From Moorena sp. SIOASIH (lineage in GTDB: Bacteria > Cyanobacteriota > Cyanobacteriia > Cyanobacteriales > Coleofasciculaceae), in assembly GCF_010671925.1 (NCBI RefSeq), contig NZ_JAAHIH010000011.1, positions 124,001 through 188,000 of the forward strand: a DNA stretch of 64,000 nt. The letters run 5' to 3'. The stretch's first letter is position 1. Every line of letters starts with the position of its first letter. Below the pieces are notes generated by a model, which was not told the DNA's origin, searched no databases, and saw only the letters and a program-made list of their open reading frames with translations. Positions 44,370-54,302 of this stretch are shown piece after piece. The position numbers and the translations under genes are program-made.

Positions 44370-44987
44370 ATGATTATTGTCATTGACAACTACGACAGCT
44401 TTACTTACAACTTAGTACAGTACCTAGGAGAATTGGGTACCCAATTACCTGTGGCATCAGAGATTCAGGTCTATCGCAATGATAAAATTGATCTACAGAA
44501 AATCCGCCAGCTCAACCCAGATGGGGTAGTGATTTCTCCAGGACCAGGGCGTCCTGAAGATGCTGGGATATCAGGTGCTATCTACAGCAATTTGGGGTCA
44601 ACTCTACCCATTATAGGGGTTTGTTTGGGTCATCAAGCCTTGGGTCAGGTATTTGGCGGGAAAATTGTTTCGGCACCAGTATTGATGCATGGCAAAACCT
44701 CAGAGATTCATCACACTGGGGTTGGGGTTTTTCGGGGATTACCCAATCCTTTCACAGCGACTCGATACCATAGCTTAGTTATTGACCGTAGCAGCTGTCC
44801 TGATGTCTTGGAAATCACGGCTTGGGTAGATGATGGCACAATTATGGGAGTTAGACATCGGAACTATCCCCACCTCGAAGGCGTCCAATTTCATCCAGAG
44901 AGTATTTTGACCTCTTCTGGTCAGCAACTTCTAAAAAACTTCTTAGAATCGCTGCCAGCATCTGCTACTCTCTCTATATCTCCCTGA
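44370..44987 (+). CDS. trpG: Anthranilate / aminodeoxychorismate synthase glutamine amidotransferase
   Basis: A 205-residue class I glutaminase. Oxyanion loop SPGPGRPEDAG, nucleophile Cys in GVCLGHQALGQVFGG, and the His-Glu pair in GVQFHPESILTSSG. The RYHSLVID segment is typical of TrpG/PabA. It supplies ammonia to the chorismate-using partner TrpE (tryptophan) or PabB (folate); cyanobacteria may share one subunit. RBS GGGAG at 44357-44361. Only 24 bases separate it from the MBL gene, and the kinase follows with no gap, so the three are likely one transcript. Confidence 0.94.
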   Translation: MIIVIDNYDSFTYNLVQYLGELGTQLPVASEIQVYRNDKIDLQKIRQLNPDGVVISPGPGRPEDAGISGAIYSNLGSTLPIIGVCLGHQALGQVFGGKIVSAPVLMHGKTSEIHHTGVGVFRGLPNPFTATRYHSLVIDRSSCPDVLEITAWVDDGTIMGVRHRNYPHLEGVQFHPESILTSSGQQLLKNFLESLPASATLSISP

Positions 44988-45011
44988 AAATAAACTTGTT
45001 TCCAAGAAACC

Positions 45012-45797
45012 ATGAAACGGCGACAGTTGATGCGCTATGTGAGTGCGGGTGTACTCACAACTCTTTCAACCGGCTTAGCTTCTGGACTCACTTCTTACCA
45101 AGCACAGCCATCACGCAATGTACTGACAGTAAAGTGGCTTGGTCATACCTGCTTTTTATTTACTGGGGGTGGTGTGCGAGTTTTAGTCAACCCATTCCAA
45201 ACCATTGGGTGTACGGCTAGATATAAATCACCAAAAGTAGAGGCAGATTTAGTCCTAATCAGTAGCCTACTACTAGATGAAGGAGCAGCGGAAGGGATAC
45301 CGGGGAGTCCCCGGCTCCTCTTCGAACCGGGTATTTTTCAAGTAAATGGGCTAAAATTCGAGGGAATTAGTATTCCTCACGACCGAGTCGGTGGACGTAG
45401 GTTTGGTAATAATGTGGCTTGGAAATGGACTCAAAACGGTATCAATATCCTACACCTGGGAGGAGCAGCAGCCCCTCTAGATATTGAGCAGAAAATTCTG
45501 ATCGGGCGTCCTGATTTAGCGTTGATTCCAGTGGGAGGGGGACCGAAAGCCTACAACCCTCAAGAAGCTAAACAGGCATTTGATTTCCTTAAGGCCAAGA
45601 TAATGATTCCTACTCATTTCCGAACCAAGGCTGCTGATGCCGAACAGTGTGATATTTTGCCAGTGGAGGAGTTTTTAACATTGATGAAGGACACACCCAT
45701 ACGCCGTGCCAAAAACGATACCATTAGGATTAGCTCAGGGGATTTATCCCAGGATGGGTCAGTGATTCAACTGATGAGTTACAACTACAACTTTTAA
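45012..45797 (+). CDS. Exported metallo-beta-lactamase-fold protein with degenerate metal site
   Basis: A 261-residue protein with an N-terminal signal (MKRRQLMRYVSAGVL.., Tat-like basic start, cleavage near 30). The UlaG-like MBL fold is recognisable: VKWLGHTCFLF, VNPFQTIG, HLGGAA and IPTHFRT. The usual HxHxDH metal motif is replaced by SSLLLDEG (about residues 84-91), so most zinc ligands are absent and it may not be a hydrolase. It sits between trpG and a kinase. Confidence 0.82.
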   Translation: MKRRQLMRYVSAGVLTTLSTGLASGLTSYQAQPSRNVLTVKWLGHTCFLFTGGGVRVLVNPFQTIGCTARYKSPKVEADLVLISSLLLDEGAAEGIPGSPRLLFEPGIFQVNGLKFEGISIPHDRVGGRRFGNNVAWKWTQNGINILHLGGAAAPLDIEQKILIGRPDLALIPVGGGPKAYNPQEAKQAFDFLKAKIMIPTHFRTKAADAEQCDILPVEEFLTLMKDTPIRRAKNDTIRISSGDLSQDGSVIQLMSYNYNF

Positions 45798-47717
45798 ATG
45801 CCCTTGCCTAGCCCCTTACCCAGACTGCAACCGCCTTTCTGGACTGGTGGAGTGGCGGTTGTAGGCATGATTTTCTGGATTGAAACCCTACGGCAGTTTG
45901 GGTTTATTGTTCCAACTTCCTTTTTACTTCTTATCTTTGCTGTTGCCCTAACTGCCAGTATCGACGGATTACTTGCTGGAGTTACCAGTGCCACAGTATG
46001 GGCAATTTACCTGATCTATGCCTCTGCTGTTCACTTTGGTCCACCGAGTTTAACCGGGGGTTCAGTAGAGGTGAGTTTGGGGATTCTAGTGGTGGTCTTA
46101 CTGGCTGTGCGGCTCGGCTGGATAAAAGACCAGAACCAGAAGCTGATCCAAAAGTTGCGACAAGCCAGCCAAGAGCTAGAACGACGGATTGAACAACGCA
46201 CCGCTGAACTCTTAACTGCCAATTCTAGACTAGCCAAGGAGATTCGCGGACGCATTCTGGCTCAAGAAGCCCTCGGAAAAAACGAATTGGCATTACAGTT
46301 AAGCCAAAATCGACTCGAAAGTATTTTGAGTTCCCTTGAAGATGTGGTTTGGTCCGTGCGCCCCCAAACCTCCAGACTGCTTTACCTCAACTCCGCTGTT
46401 GACAATCTTTATGGTTATAGCATATCCGATTTTTTAGCTAACTCAAATCTTTGGCTAGAGGTAATCCACCCAGAAGACCGAGAACGAGTTCAGCAGAAGC
46501 GAAATTTGTTCAACAATAACTCATTGCCCTTGTCACCCCAATCACTCCTGGCAATTGACGGTATTGACTTAGAATATCGAATCGTGCGGTCTGATGGGCA
46601 GGTGCGCTGGATTCGTGATCACGTCCAAATTCACACCGATGCCCATGGTATCCCGATACGCATTGATGGTATTGTTACTGACATTACCAAAGCCAAGCAA
46701 GTCGAGGAAGCTTTGGGAGAGAGTCAGCGAAAATTCCAAGCCATCTTTGACCAGACCAGCCAATTTACTTGGCTGCTGCAACCAGATGGTACCTTGCTCG
46801 AAGCCAACCAAACCGCCCTTGACTTTAGCGGATTAACTCCGTCACAGATTGTGGGTAAGCCCTTCTGGCAAATCCAATGGTGGACAAAGTCTACTCAAAC
46901 CGAGAATCGTTTAAAAAATGCGATCGCTCAAGCAGCTACCGGTGAGTTTGTCCGTTATCAAGGGTCGGTGCTAGGGTTACAGGGTCAAGTGATCACGATT
47001 GATTTTTCCGTGAAACCGTTGCGGGATGAAAACGGAAATGTAGTGTTGTTAATCTCAGAAGGTCGAGATATTAGCGATCGCATCAGAGCAGAAGCAGCAA
47101 CTAATGACGCCCAAAACAAGGACATACTGCTTAAAGAGATTCACCATCGGGTCAAGAACAATTTACAAATTGTCTCAGGACTCCTTTACCTCCAGTCCCG
47201 ATATATAGATGATGAAAGTATCCTGGAGATTCTCTGTGAAAGCCGCAATCGTCTCCAAGTCATGGCCTTGATCCATGAGAAATTGTATGGCTCTAAGAAC
47301 CTGAGCCAGATTGACTTCCAAGATTATATTGAATCCCTGACTAAGGACTTATTAGGATCTTACGCCTGTACTAATCATTCCCCTAGGATTAAGGTTAATT
47401 TTGTGCAGACATTTCTGGACATCGACACGGCCATTCCCTGTGGTTTAATTATTAATGAGTTAGTCTCCAATGCTCTGAAACACGCTTTTCCAGAAGGAAA
47501 TGGTGGTGAAATTATTGTTGACTTTAAGTGCCGTGAGGATAACTATTTTGAACTGATGGTCAGTGACAATGGTCTTGGCATCCGAGAAGGTATAGATTTA
47601 GCTAACCCCAAGACCCTCGGTCTACGGTTAGTCCATACCCTAGCCACTAAGCAACTCAAAGGTGAGGTTGAGTTAGATACAAGTCATGGTGTTATGTTTA
47701 AAATTAAATTTTCATAA
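45798..47717 (+). CDS. Membrane PAS-domain histidine kinase (HisKA_2 type)
   Basis: A 639-residue kinase. Three or four membrane helices (about residues 17-108), a coiled coil (110-170, RQASQELERRIEQRTAELL), a PAS/PAC domain (about 175-295, ending IDGIVTDITKAKQ) and a second PAS/PAC (300-425). The HisKA_2 dimerisation region carries the phospho-His in KEIHHRVKNNLQIVSGLL, and the HATPase shows NELVSNALKHAFP and SDNGLGI. HisKA_2 kinases include many cyanobacterial light or energy sensors; the ligand here is unknown. Its ATG follows the MBL stop codon without a gap, which suggests translational coupling. A downstream ATG (GMIFWIE) is a weaker alternative. Confidence 0.9.
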   Translation: MPLPSPLPRLQPPFWTGGVAVVGMIFWIETLRQFGFIVPTSFLLLIFAVALTASIDGLLAGVTSATVWAIYLIYASAVHFGPPSLTGGSVEVSLGILVVVLLAVRLGWIKDQNQKLIQKLRQASQELERRIEQRTAELLTANSRLAKEIRGRILAQEALGKNELALQLSQNRLESILSSLEDVVWSVRPQTSRLLYLNSAVDNLYGYSISDFLANSNLWLEVIHPEDRERVQQKRNLFNNNSLPLSPQSLLAIDGIDLEYRIVRSDGQVRWIRDHVQIHTDAHGIPIRIDGIVTDITKAKQVEEALGESQRKFQAIFDQTSQFTWLLQPDGTLLEANQTALDFSGLTPSQIVGKPFWQIQWWTKSTQTENRLKNAIAQAATGEFVRYQGSVLGLQGQVITIDFSVKPLRDENGNVVLLISEGRDISDRIRAEAATNDAQNKDILLKEIHHRVKNNLQIVSGLLYLQSRYIDDESILEILCESRNRLQVMALIHEKLYGSKNLSQIDFQDYIESLTKDLLGSYACTNHSPRIKVNFVQTFLDIDTAIPCGLIINELVSNALKHAFPEGNGGEIIVDFKCREDNYFELMVSDNGLGIREGIDLANPKTLGLRLVHTLATKQLKGEVELDTSHGVMFKIKFS

Positions 47718-47935
47718 AGTTTAAACAAGTTTAAACAAGCTTAAAGCATTAGAAAATTTTTCAAGACCCACCCTCGAATTGTGATATAGAACTATCAGGT
47801 TGTGATGCAGTTAACTAACTGGCAGCACAGAACCAAAGCAAAAGTTATTAAGTACGGAGAACAAACTGGCTTGGCTTTTAGGTTAAGACAAGGGACAACC
47901 CACGGTAACTTGAAAAGCAATTCCATAACTAGGAA

Positions 47936-49495
47936 ATGTCACAAATAAACATCTTAGTGGTTGAAGATGAAGCGATCACAGCTGAAGTTATTGCTGAACA
48001 GCTCATACAGTTGGGATACACCATAACCGATAGCGTCACCTCTGGGACGGGCGCTATCAGCAGCACTGCCAATAACCAGCCTGATTTAGTCCTGATGGAT
48101 ATTACCTTAGATCCAAATGATATAGATGGCATAACTGCTGCTCAGCGCATCCGAGAGCAATTCCAGATTCCAGTAGTTTATTTGACAGCCCACTCTGATG
48201 AGACTACCCTAGCCCGAGCTAAGATGACAGCACCGTTCGGGTATCTGATCAAACCATTTAACGAACGGGAATTGCGGGTAGCGATTGAAACGGCCCTCTA
48301 TCGGCACCAGCTGGAAAAAGATTTAGTCAAACAGCAGGATCTGCTAGCCACAATACTCAGCTCCACTAATGATGCTGTGATCGCTACCAATGAAACAGCA
48401 GCAATCACCTATATGAACCCAGCAGCTGCAACCCTCACTGGCTGGACAGTAGCAGAAGCTTCTGGGCAAAGCATTACAGATGTGATTCAAATTGTAGACG
48501 AACTCACTGATGCCCTACTCCAGAACCCAGTCATGGAAGTGCTTCAGGAAGAAAGGGTCATTTTTATGGATCAGGGCATAGGTTTGATTGCCAAAGACGG
48601 TAGCAAGATCCCGGTGGGAAATAGTGCTTCCCCGATTACAGAAGAAGATGGTACCATCAAGGGTGTAGTTCTTGTGCTGTGGAATATCAGGGAACAGCAA
48701 CAACCAGAATTATTGGCAGTAGAAAGAGCAAAATTGGCAGCCAAAGCTGGCGCGAGGGGACAAGCTGAAGCTCAAGCGGGTCAAATCTTGTCTGCAGTAA
48801 AAGAACTAGGGGAACTGAAATCTGACCTAATCGCTAGGATTTCCCATGAGTTTCGCACTCCCCTATCGATTATCTTAACTGCTACTGAACTCCTGCAAAA
48901 ATACGGGTCCAAGTTGTCACCGCACAAAAAAGAAAGAAACTTGTATCGGATTCAATCATCAGTGATGCGAATGACTCGAATTATGGAGGATGTTCTGACC
49001 TTAAGCAAGGCTGAATCCGGTGAACTCCAACTCAACTGTGTGCCCCTAGATGTTGTTGAATTCTGCCGCAGTTTAGTGGAAGAGCAGCAAATTATTGTGG
49101 GAAAGCGCTATAATATCGAGTTCTTTCCTCAGGATTCCCCTGGCCTAGTTGAGCTGGATGAACAAATCCTACGGCAAATTTTGAGCAATTTGCTGACCTT
49201 AGCAACTAAGTACTCCTTCAAGGGTGGTATAATTGCTTTGGAAATGTCTTGTGAAGATAACCAAATTCTGTTCCAGGTAAAAGACCAAGGCAGTGGGATT
49301 GTGCCCGAAAGTCAGGGACAATTATTTGAAGCGTTCTTCCGAGCTAGTAATATTGGTTCTATGTCTTCTTCAGGAATGGGGTTAGGCATGATCCGCAAGT
49401 TTGTGGATTTGCATCATGGTCAAATTACCTTAACTAGTCAAGTCGGAGTTGGTACAACCTATACGGTAAAATTGCCATTAACCAGTTCTATATAG
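47936..49495 (+). CDS. Hybrid response regulator-PAS-histidine kinase
   Basis: A 519-residue soluble protein. The receiver domain (1-125) has the acidic pocket VVEDE, phospho-Asp in LVLMDITLD and Lys in YLIKPFN. A PAS domain (about 130-250) with LSSTNDAVIATNETAAI follows. HisKA carries His in ARISHEFRTPLSI (near residue 305), and HATPase has DQGSGIV and SGMGLGMIRKF. The N-terminal receiver before a kinase suggests it acts inside a phosphorelay, plausibly receiving phosphate from the membrane kinase ending 218 bases upstream. This is inferred from adjacency. Confidence 0.9.
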   Translation: MSQINILVVEDEAITAEVIAEQLIQLGYTITDSVTSGTGAISSTANNQPDLVLMDITLDPNDIDGITAAQRIREQFQIPVVYLTAHSDETTLARAKMTAPFGYLIKPFNERELRVAIETALYRHQLEKDLVKQQDLLATILSSTNDAVIATNETAAITYMNPAAATLTGWTVAEASGQSITDVIQIVDELTDALLQNPVMEVLQEERVIFMDQGIGLIAKDGSKIPVGNSASPITEEDGTIKGVVLVLWNIREQQQPELLAVERAKLAAKAGARGQAEAQAGQILSAVKELGELKSDLIARISHEFRTPLSIILTATELLQKYGSKLSPHKKERNLYRIQSSVMRMTRIMEDVLTLSKAESGELQLNCVPLDVVEFCRSLVEEQQIIVGKRYNIEFFPQDSPGLVELDEQILRQILSNLLTLATKYSFKGGIIALEMSCEDNQILFQVKDQGSGIVPESQGQLFEAFFRASNIGSMSSSGMGLGMIRKFVDLHHGQITLTSQVGVGTTYTVKLPLTSSI

Positions 49496-49523
49496 GTGGG
49501 GTTGGGCTAAAAAGAAATATAGC

Positions 49524-49618
49524 TATAGCAATCCCTGTAGGAATTGTGATAATTTTTGATGGCATATTCCCTACTCCCTGTTCCCTATTCCCTATTCCCT
49601 TTGCGATAACAACTAACC
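49524..49618. repeat. TATAGCAA-composite repeat, copy 4
   Basis: TATAGCAATCCCTGTAGGAA, AATTGTGATAATTTTTGATG, a run of CCCTGTT/CCCTATT heptamers and the end CCCTTTGCGATA (one mismatch to the inverted start). Confidence 0.75.
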
Positions 49619-49629
49619 AATAACTAAGG

Positions 49630-50943
49630 ATGATTCCACAAACCGAATATAAAGAGCGTCGTGAACAGTTGATGAGTAAGATTGGCAACGGGACCGCAAT
49701 CTTTCGGAGCGCCCCGGTTGCCATTATGCATAATACTGTGGAATACAATTTCCGACAGGATAGCGATTTTTTTTACTTGACAGGTTTCAATGAACCAGAA
49801 GCAGTAATTGTACTAGCGCCCCATCACGAAGAACACCGATTTGTTCTGTTTGTGCAACCGAAAGAACCAAAGAAAGAAGTATGGACAGGCTATCGGACAG
49901 GTGTCGAAGCAGCAAAAGAACTATTTGGTGCTGATCAGACCTATCCGATTACTGAGTTGGATGAGAAGTTACCTCAGTATTTAAAAAAGGCCGATCGAAT
50001 TTATTACCACTTGGGACGGGATAAACCTTTTAACAATACCATCCTGAAACACTGGCAAAGGTTGATGGCTCTTTATCCCAAGAACGGAACCGGACCGATG
50101 GCTCTCGAATCCACTAACTTAATTCTATATGGGATGCGCCGGGTTAAGAGTACTACGGAATTGAAGTTGATGCGTCAAGCTGTGGAAATCTCTGTGGATG
50201 CCCATAACCATGCTAGAGCATTTACTCAACCTGGACTTTATGAATATGAAGTCCAGGCAGAGCTAGAACATGATTTTCGGCGACGAGGTGCCATCGGACC
50301 GGCCTATCCGAGCATAGTAGCATCTGGTGCTAATAGCTGCGTCCTACACTATACCGAGAACAATCGACAGATGCAAGATGGGGATTTACTACTGATTGAT
50401 GCTGGTTGTTCTTATGGGTATTATAACGCTGATATTACTCGGACATTTCCAGTGGGTGGTAAGTTTACCCCAGAGCAGAAAATTCTGTATGAGTTGGTCT
50501 TGAAAGCACAGTTGAATGCGATCGCACAAGTTAAACCAGGGAATCCCTTTAATCAATTTCATGACACGGCTGTGAAAATCCTGGTGGAAGGGTTAATCGA
50601 TTTGGGACTCCTGGCCGGTGATAGTGAGGAAATTATTAAAGAGGAGAAATATAAACATCTATATATGCACCGCACCGGTCACTGGCTGGGATTGGATGTC
50701 CATGACAGTGGAGGCTACAAACAGGGGGAAAACTGGCAGATTTTTCAGCCCGGTAATGTACTAACAGTGGAACCAGGAATTTATATTGGTCCTGATACTG
50801 AGCCTTTGGAAGGTCAGCCAGCTATTGATCAGCGCTGGCGCGGGATTGGGATTCGGATTGAGGATGATGTGTTAGTGACTGAGTCAGGGAATGAAGTATT
50901 GACTGCTGGTGTGCCGAAATCCATAGAGGAGCTAGAAACTTAA
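49630..50943 (+). CDS. pepP: Xaa-Pro aminopeptidase (aminopeptidase P)
   Basis: A 437-residue M24 metallopeptidase. The N-terminal AMP_N domain has SDFFYLTGFNEPEA. The catalytic pita-bread domain carries the dinuclear metal ligands: Asp in LLIDAGCSYGYYNADITRTF (two Asp), His in HRTGHWLGLDVHD, Glu in TVEPGIYIG and Glu in GIRIEDDVLVT. It removes N-terminal residues preceding proline in the cytoplasm. Length and motifs are normal. It is preceded by a TATAGCAA repeat and followed by a 67-bp direct repeat. Confidence 0.95.
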   Translation: MIPQTEYKERREQLMSKIGNGTAIFRSAPVAIMHNTVEYNFRQDSDFFYLTGFNEPEAVIVLAPHHEEHRFVLFVQPKEPKKEVWTGYRTGVEAAKELFGADQTYPITELDEKLPQYLKKADRIYYHLGRDKPFNNTILKHWQRLMALYPKNGTGPMALESTNLILYGMRRVKSTTELKLMRQAVEISVDAHNHARAFTQPGLYEYEVQAELEHDFRRRGAIGPAYPSIVASGANSCVLHYTENNRQMQDGDLLLIDAGCSYGYYNADITRTFPVGGKFTPEQKILYELVLKAQLNAIAQVKPGNPFNQFHDTAVKILVEGLIDLGLLAGDSEEIIKEEKYKHLYMHRTGHWLGLDVHDSGGYKQGENWQIFQPGNVLTVEPGIYIGPDTEPLEGQPAIDQRWRGIGIRIEDDVLVTESGNEVLTAGVPKSIEELET

Positions 50944-50960
50944 GCTATTGTGCATCTACA

Positions 50961-51096
50961 GCAAGATATCAGCCCGTGGGTGGTGCGTTACGGAACGGGT
51001 TCAGGGGCTTGCGAAGTGGAAAATCAGAAGCAAGATATCAGCCCGTGGGTGGTGCGTTACGGAACGGGTTCAGGGGCTTGCGAAGTGGAAAATCAG
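50961..51096. repeat. 67-bp direct repeat
   Basis: Two identical 67-base units (50961-51027 and 51030-51096) containing GATATCAGCCCGTGGG and GGTGCGTTACGGAACGGG, followed by GATTCCC heptamers. Both units are open frames, producing spurious ORFs. Confidence 0.9.
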
Positions 51097-51216
51097 AGGC
51101 TTTCCGTTCCTAACGCACCCTACGCACTTTTTCGTTCCCGATTCCCGATTCCCTGTTCCCGATTCTCGATTCCCGATTCCCTGGGTGCAGCGCTATAGCT
51201 ACCATTTTAAAAAACA

Positions 51217-52815
51217 ATGGACAATGTGAAGGATTCTTTCTCTGGGCAAGGGTCAGAGTTTCAGCAACTACAGCACCAATTACGCGATCGCTGGCAGAGT
51301 AGTGATCAATTTGACCAAGATGACCACGATATTCTGGTAGTGCCTTCTGTCAGTGTTGACCAACGGGAACTGCTGAAAGTTGAGGGTTTTTTGCACTACG
51401 AAGAACGGTTATTATTTTCCCTAATTCGTCTGCGCAACCCTTACACACGGTTAATTTATGTTACCGCTGTGCCGTTGCCACCGATTGTGATTGATTACTA
51501 CTTGCAGCTTCTGCCAGGAATTCCCTTCTCCCATGCACGCGATCGCTTACTGCTGTTTTCCACCTATGATGCTTCTCTCAAACCCCTCAGCCAAAAGATT
51601 CTAGAACGTCCCCGCTTGATGAAGCGGATTCGTCAAGCTTTGCGTCCAGGAAAGTCTTACATGTCTTGTTACAACTCTACTAATCTGGAGCGCGAGATAT
51701 CCTTAAAATTGAACTTACCCCTACTTGCCCCAGACCCAGATTTGCTTTATTGGGGTACCAAGAGCGGTAGTCGGCAAATTTTTGCTGAGAGTGGTGTCCC
51801 CCATCCCGACGGCAGTCAGTTAGTCTGGACCGTTGATGATTTAGTCGAAGCAACAGCTGAGTTATGGCACAGGCAACCGCAACTGAACAAGATTGTGATT
51901 AAACTCAACGAAGGGTTTTCTGGGGAGGGCAATGCTATCCTGGACTTGAAACCACTATCGGAGGTAGGTCCGGGAAATGTTTCCCATACTCAAACAGTAG
52001 CGGCTTTGAAAGAAAAGATCGTCCATTTGAGATTTCAAGCCAGTGGGGAAACTTGGGAGAGTTATAGCAGTCGGATACCGCAGTTAGGGGCAATTGCCGA
52101 AGCATTTATTGACGGAGAAAAAAAGCGTTCCCCTAGCGTTCAGGCTTATATTACCCCCCATGGTGAGGTCAAAATTCTCTCGACTCACGATCAAATTCTT
52201 GGGGGACCAGACGGTCAGATTTATCTAGGTTGTCGATTTCCTGCTGATCCAGGTTATCGCCTACAATTGCAAGATTTGGGACTACGAGTGGGTCAGACCT
52301 TAGCGGAAAAAGGAGCAATAGAGCGTTACGGTGTAGATTTTGTGGCCGTTCATCAGCCCGATCGGGATACCTGGGATTTACAAGCGATTGAAATCAACCT
52401 GCGCAAAGGCGGTACAACCCATCCCTTTATGACCCTGAAATACATGACCAATGGTCGCTATGACCTCTCCACAGGTCTTTTTTGCAGTCAGGAGGGTCAA
52501 CCAAAGCACTATATTGCCACGGACAATTTACAAAAAGATAGTTACAGAGGCTTAATGCCCAATGACTTGATGGATATTATCGCCTACCATCAACTGCATT
52601 TTGATAGCAGCACCAAAACTGGCACTGTATTTCACTTGATGGGCACACTCTCTGAATTTGGCAAACTAGGGTTAACCAGCATTGGAGATTCTCCCCAACA
52701 AGCAGAAGAAATCTATAACCAAGTTGTGAGGGTACTGGATCTAGAAACCAAATCCAACAAGGATGCTAATGTTCCAATTTCCCATCCCAGTCTTCCGATT
52801 GCTTGGAATATGTAG
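51217..52815 (+). CDS. ATP-grasp protein (peptide-ligase PGM1-related)
   Basis: A 532-residue soluble protein. I recognise the general architecture of the PGM1-related ATP-grasp family: an N-terminal Rossmann-like part with YVTAVPLPPIVIDYYLQLL, central ATP-binding strands with IVIKLNEGFSGEGNAIL (lysine and Gly-rich loop), AFIDGEKKRSPSVQAYI, and C-terminal metal/ATP residues IERYGVDFVAVH and AIEINLRKGGTTHP. The founding member joins amino acids to a peptide; the native role in cyanobacteria is unknown. No RBS is visible before the ATG. The cupin gene on the other side of the ATTCTTA array is convergent with it. Confidence 0.8.
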   Translation: MDNVKDSFSGQGSEFQQLQHQLRDRWQSSDQFDQDDHDILVVPSVSVDQRELLKVEGFLHYEERLLFSLIRLRNPYTRLIYVTAVPLPPIVIDYYLQLLPGIPFSHARDRLLLFSTYDASLKPLSQKILERPRLMKRIRQALRPGKSYMSCYNSTNLEREISLKLNLPLLAPDPDLLYWGTKSGSRQIFAESGVPHPDGSQLVWTVDDLVEATAELWHRQPQLNKIVIKLNEGFSGEGNAILDLKPLSEVGPGNVSHTQTVAALKEKIVHLRFQASGETWESYSSRIPQLGAIAEAFIDGEKKRSPSVQAYITPHGEVKILSTHDQILGGPDGQIYLGCRFPADPGYRLQLQDLGLRVGQTLAEKGAIERYGVDFVAVHQPDRDTWDLQAIEINLRKGGTTHPFMTLKYMTNGRYDLSTGLFCSQEGQPKHYIATDNLQKDSYRGLMPNDLMDIIAYHQLHFDSSTKTGTVFHLMGTLSEFGKLGLTSIGDSPQQAEEIYNQVVRVLDLETKSNKDANVPISHPSLPIAWNM

Positions 52816-53343
52816 AATTGAGAATGTAGAATTAAGAATGTAGAATTGAGAATGTAGAATTAAGAATTTAGAATTGAGAATGTATAATTGAGAATTAATT
52901 GAGAATTAATTGAGAATTAAGAATGTATAATTGAGAATTAATTGAGAATTTAGAATGGTGAAGTCTACATTCTGCCTTCACCATTCTGCATTATGACAGA
53001 CAACTTTAAACATTTTTGAATGGTGAAGTCTAAATTAGACATTATCAATTAGACATTCTTAATTCTTAATTCTTAATTCTTAATTCTACATTCTTAATTC
53101 TTAATTCTACATTCTTAATTCTTAATTCTACATTCTTAATTCTTAATTCTACATTCTTAATTCTTAATTCTACATTCTTAATTCTACATTCTTAATTCTA
53201 CATTCTTAATTCTTAATTCTTAATTCTTAATTCTTAATTCTTAATTCTTAATTCTTAATTCTTAATTCTTAATTCTTAATTCTTAATTCTTAATTCTTAA
53301 TTCTTAATTCTACATTCTACATTCTTAATTCTTAATTCTACAT
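52816..53343. repeat. ATTCTTA / TAAGAAT array forming a large inverted repeat
   Basis: About 150 bases of GAATGTAGAATTAAGAAT-like units are followed, after a ~100-base gap (about 52955-53050), by ~290 bases of the reverse complement (ATTCTTAATTCTACATTC). The two arms could fold into a long hairpin between two convergent genes. The array reaches the stop codon of the cupin gene. Confidence 0.92.
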
Positions 53344-53955
53344 TCAAAACGTCTTTGCCGTATGGGTTAGTGGATCAAACTCAAATCGCTGGTCGTAGTT
53401 GGTTTCCCCGTAAATATTAAAGGTAATTGTTGGTTCATCTCCCATTGCTTCCACACTATGGATTGCATCAGAGGTAAAACTAATAATATCTCCAGGGAAT
53501 AGGATTTTTTCCCCAACTTGTTCGATGCGATCGCGAAAATCTGGGTCATGAGTACGCCGCCAAAAGGTGTTTTTTTCCTGGCCACTGATCACGGCTACTA
53601 CTCCCCATGTACCATGGTTGTGAATGGGAGAAACTCTTCCCGGTAGCCAGACTACATTTTGGATGGTTAAGGGATAATTGATTTCATCATAAAGCATTTG
53701 CACCGACCAGCCTGGGTCAGGGTTAGGTTCAAGATATTCACCCTGTAGCCAGTAGGAACTAGTGAGTAAGCGACGTACCAAAGGACGAATGACTTGGAGC
53801 AGTTGGCGCTCATCGTTAATCTGATCGAGAGTATCCTCTAGGTCAGTCAGAAACCGATAGAGTCGATAGGGTTTCGTTGACCATTCCCAGTCACTAGGTA
53901 TCTCACAGGGTTCACAGTTCCCTTGATTCGTCACTAACCAATCACTACTTTCCAT
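53344..53955 (-). CDS. Cupin / cysteine-dioxygenase-like protein
   Basis: A 203-residue protein. The cupin motif PIHNHGTWGVVAVISGQEKNTFW (about residues 115-137) supplies two His and a Glu-like metal site, and the third His lies in SDAIHSVEA. The fold and length match cysteine dioxygenase type I relatives, which oxidise thiols such as cysteine or 3-mercaptopropionate with Fe(II). The stop codon falls at the border of the ATTCTTA array, so the extreme C-terminus (HTAKTF) might have been altered by it. Confidence 0.87.
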   Translation of the reverse strand: MESSDWLVTNQGNCEPCEIPSDWEWSTKPYRLYRFLTDLEDTLDQINDERQLLQVIRPLVRRLLTSSYWLQGEYLEPNPDPGWSVQMLYDEINYPLTIQNVVWLPGRVSPIHNHGTWGVVAVISGQEKNTFWRRTHDPDFRDRIEQVGEKILFPGDIISFTSDAIHSVEAMGDEPTITFNIYGETNYDQRFEFDPLTHTAKTF

Positions 53956-53990
53956 ACAGTTTACCTAAGCAAGGTTTTCCATAGATGTTT

Positions 53991-54120
53991 TGTAAGCTAT
54001 CAGCTATCAGCTATCAGCTAATGCCCTACGGGCACGCTACGCGAACAGCTATCAGGTTTTAGGTTTCAGGTTTTAGGTTTCAGGTTTCAGGTTTCAGGTT
54101 TTAGGTTTCAGGTTTCAAAG
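53991..54120. repeat. AGCTATC run plus AGGTTTC heptamer array
   Basis: GTAAGCTATCAGCTATC units, a CACGCTACGCGAACAGC palindrome, then about nine AGGTTTC/AGGTTTT units (54053-54117). No gene in the ~350-base gap. Confidence 0.85.
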
Positions 54121-54302
54121 TCTGACTAAAATTTGACTGGTGGCAAAGCAGCTCAATCAGTGCTGGTCATTTCTCAGCTATTCCTAAGTTATCTCTCAGT
54201 TGTCATTCAGTTTAAGCCAGTTTAGTTTAAGCCATTTCAATTATCACTCATGTACAATGCAGATAAAAATTAACCTTCATTAAAGCAAAGGAGGGAATTG
54301 CC

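Noticed and set aside
50948..51229. Two repetitive ORFs after pepP
   Set aside because: Products of the 67-bp direct repeat and GATTCCC heptamers.
52816..53343. Possible CRISPR array or origin iterons
   Set aside because: Units are short, irregular and contiguous; no replication gene or spacer pattern.
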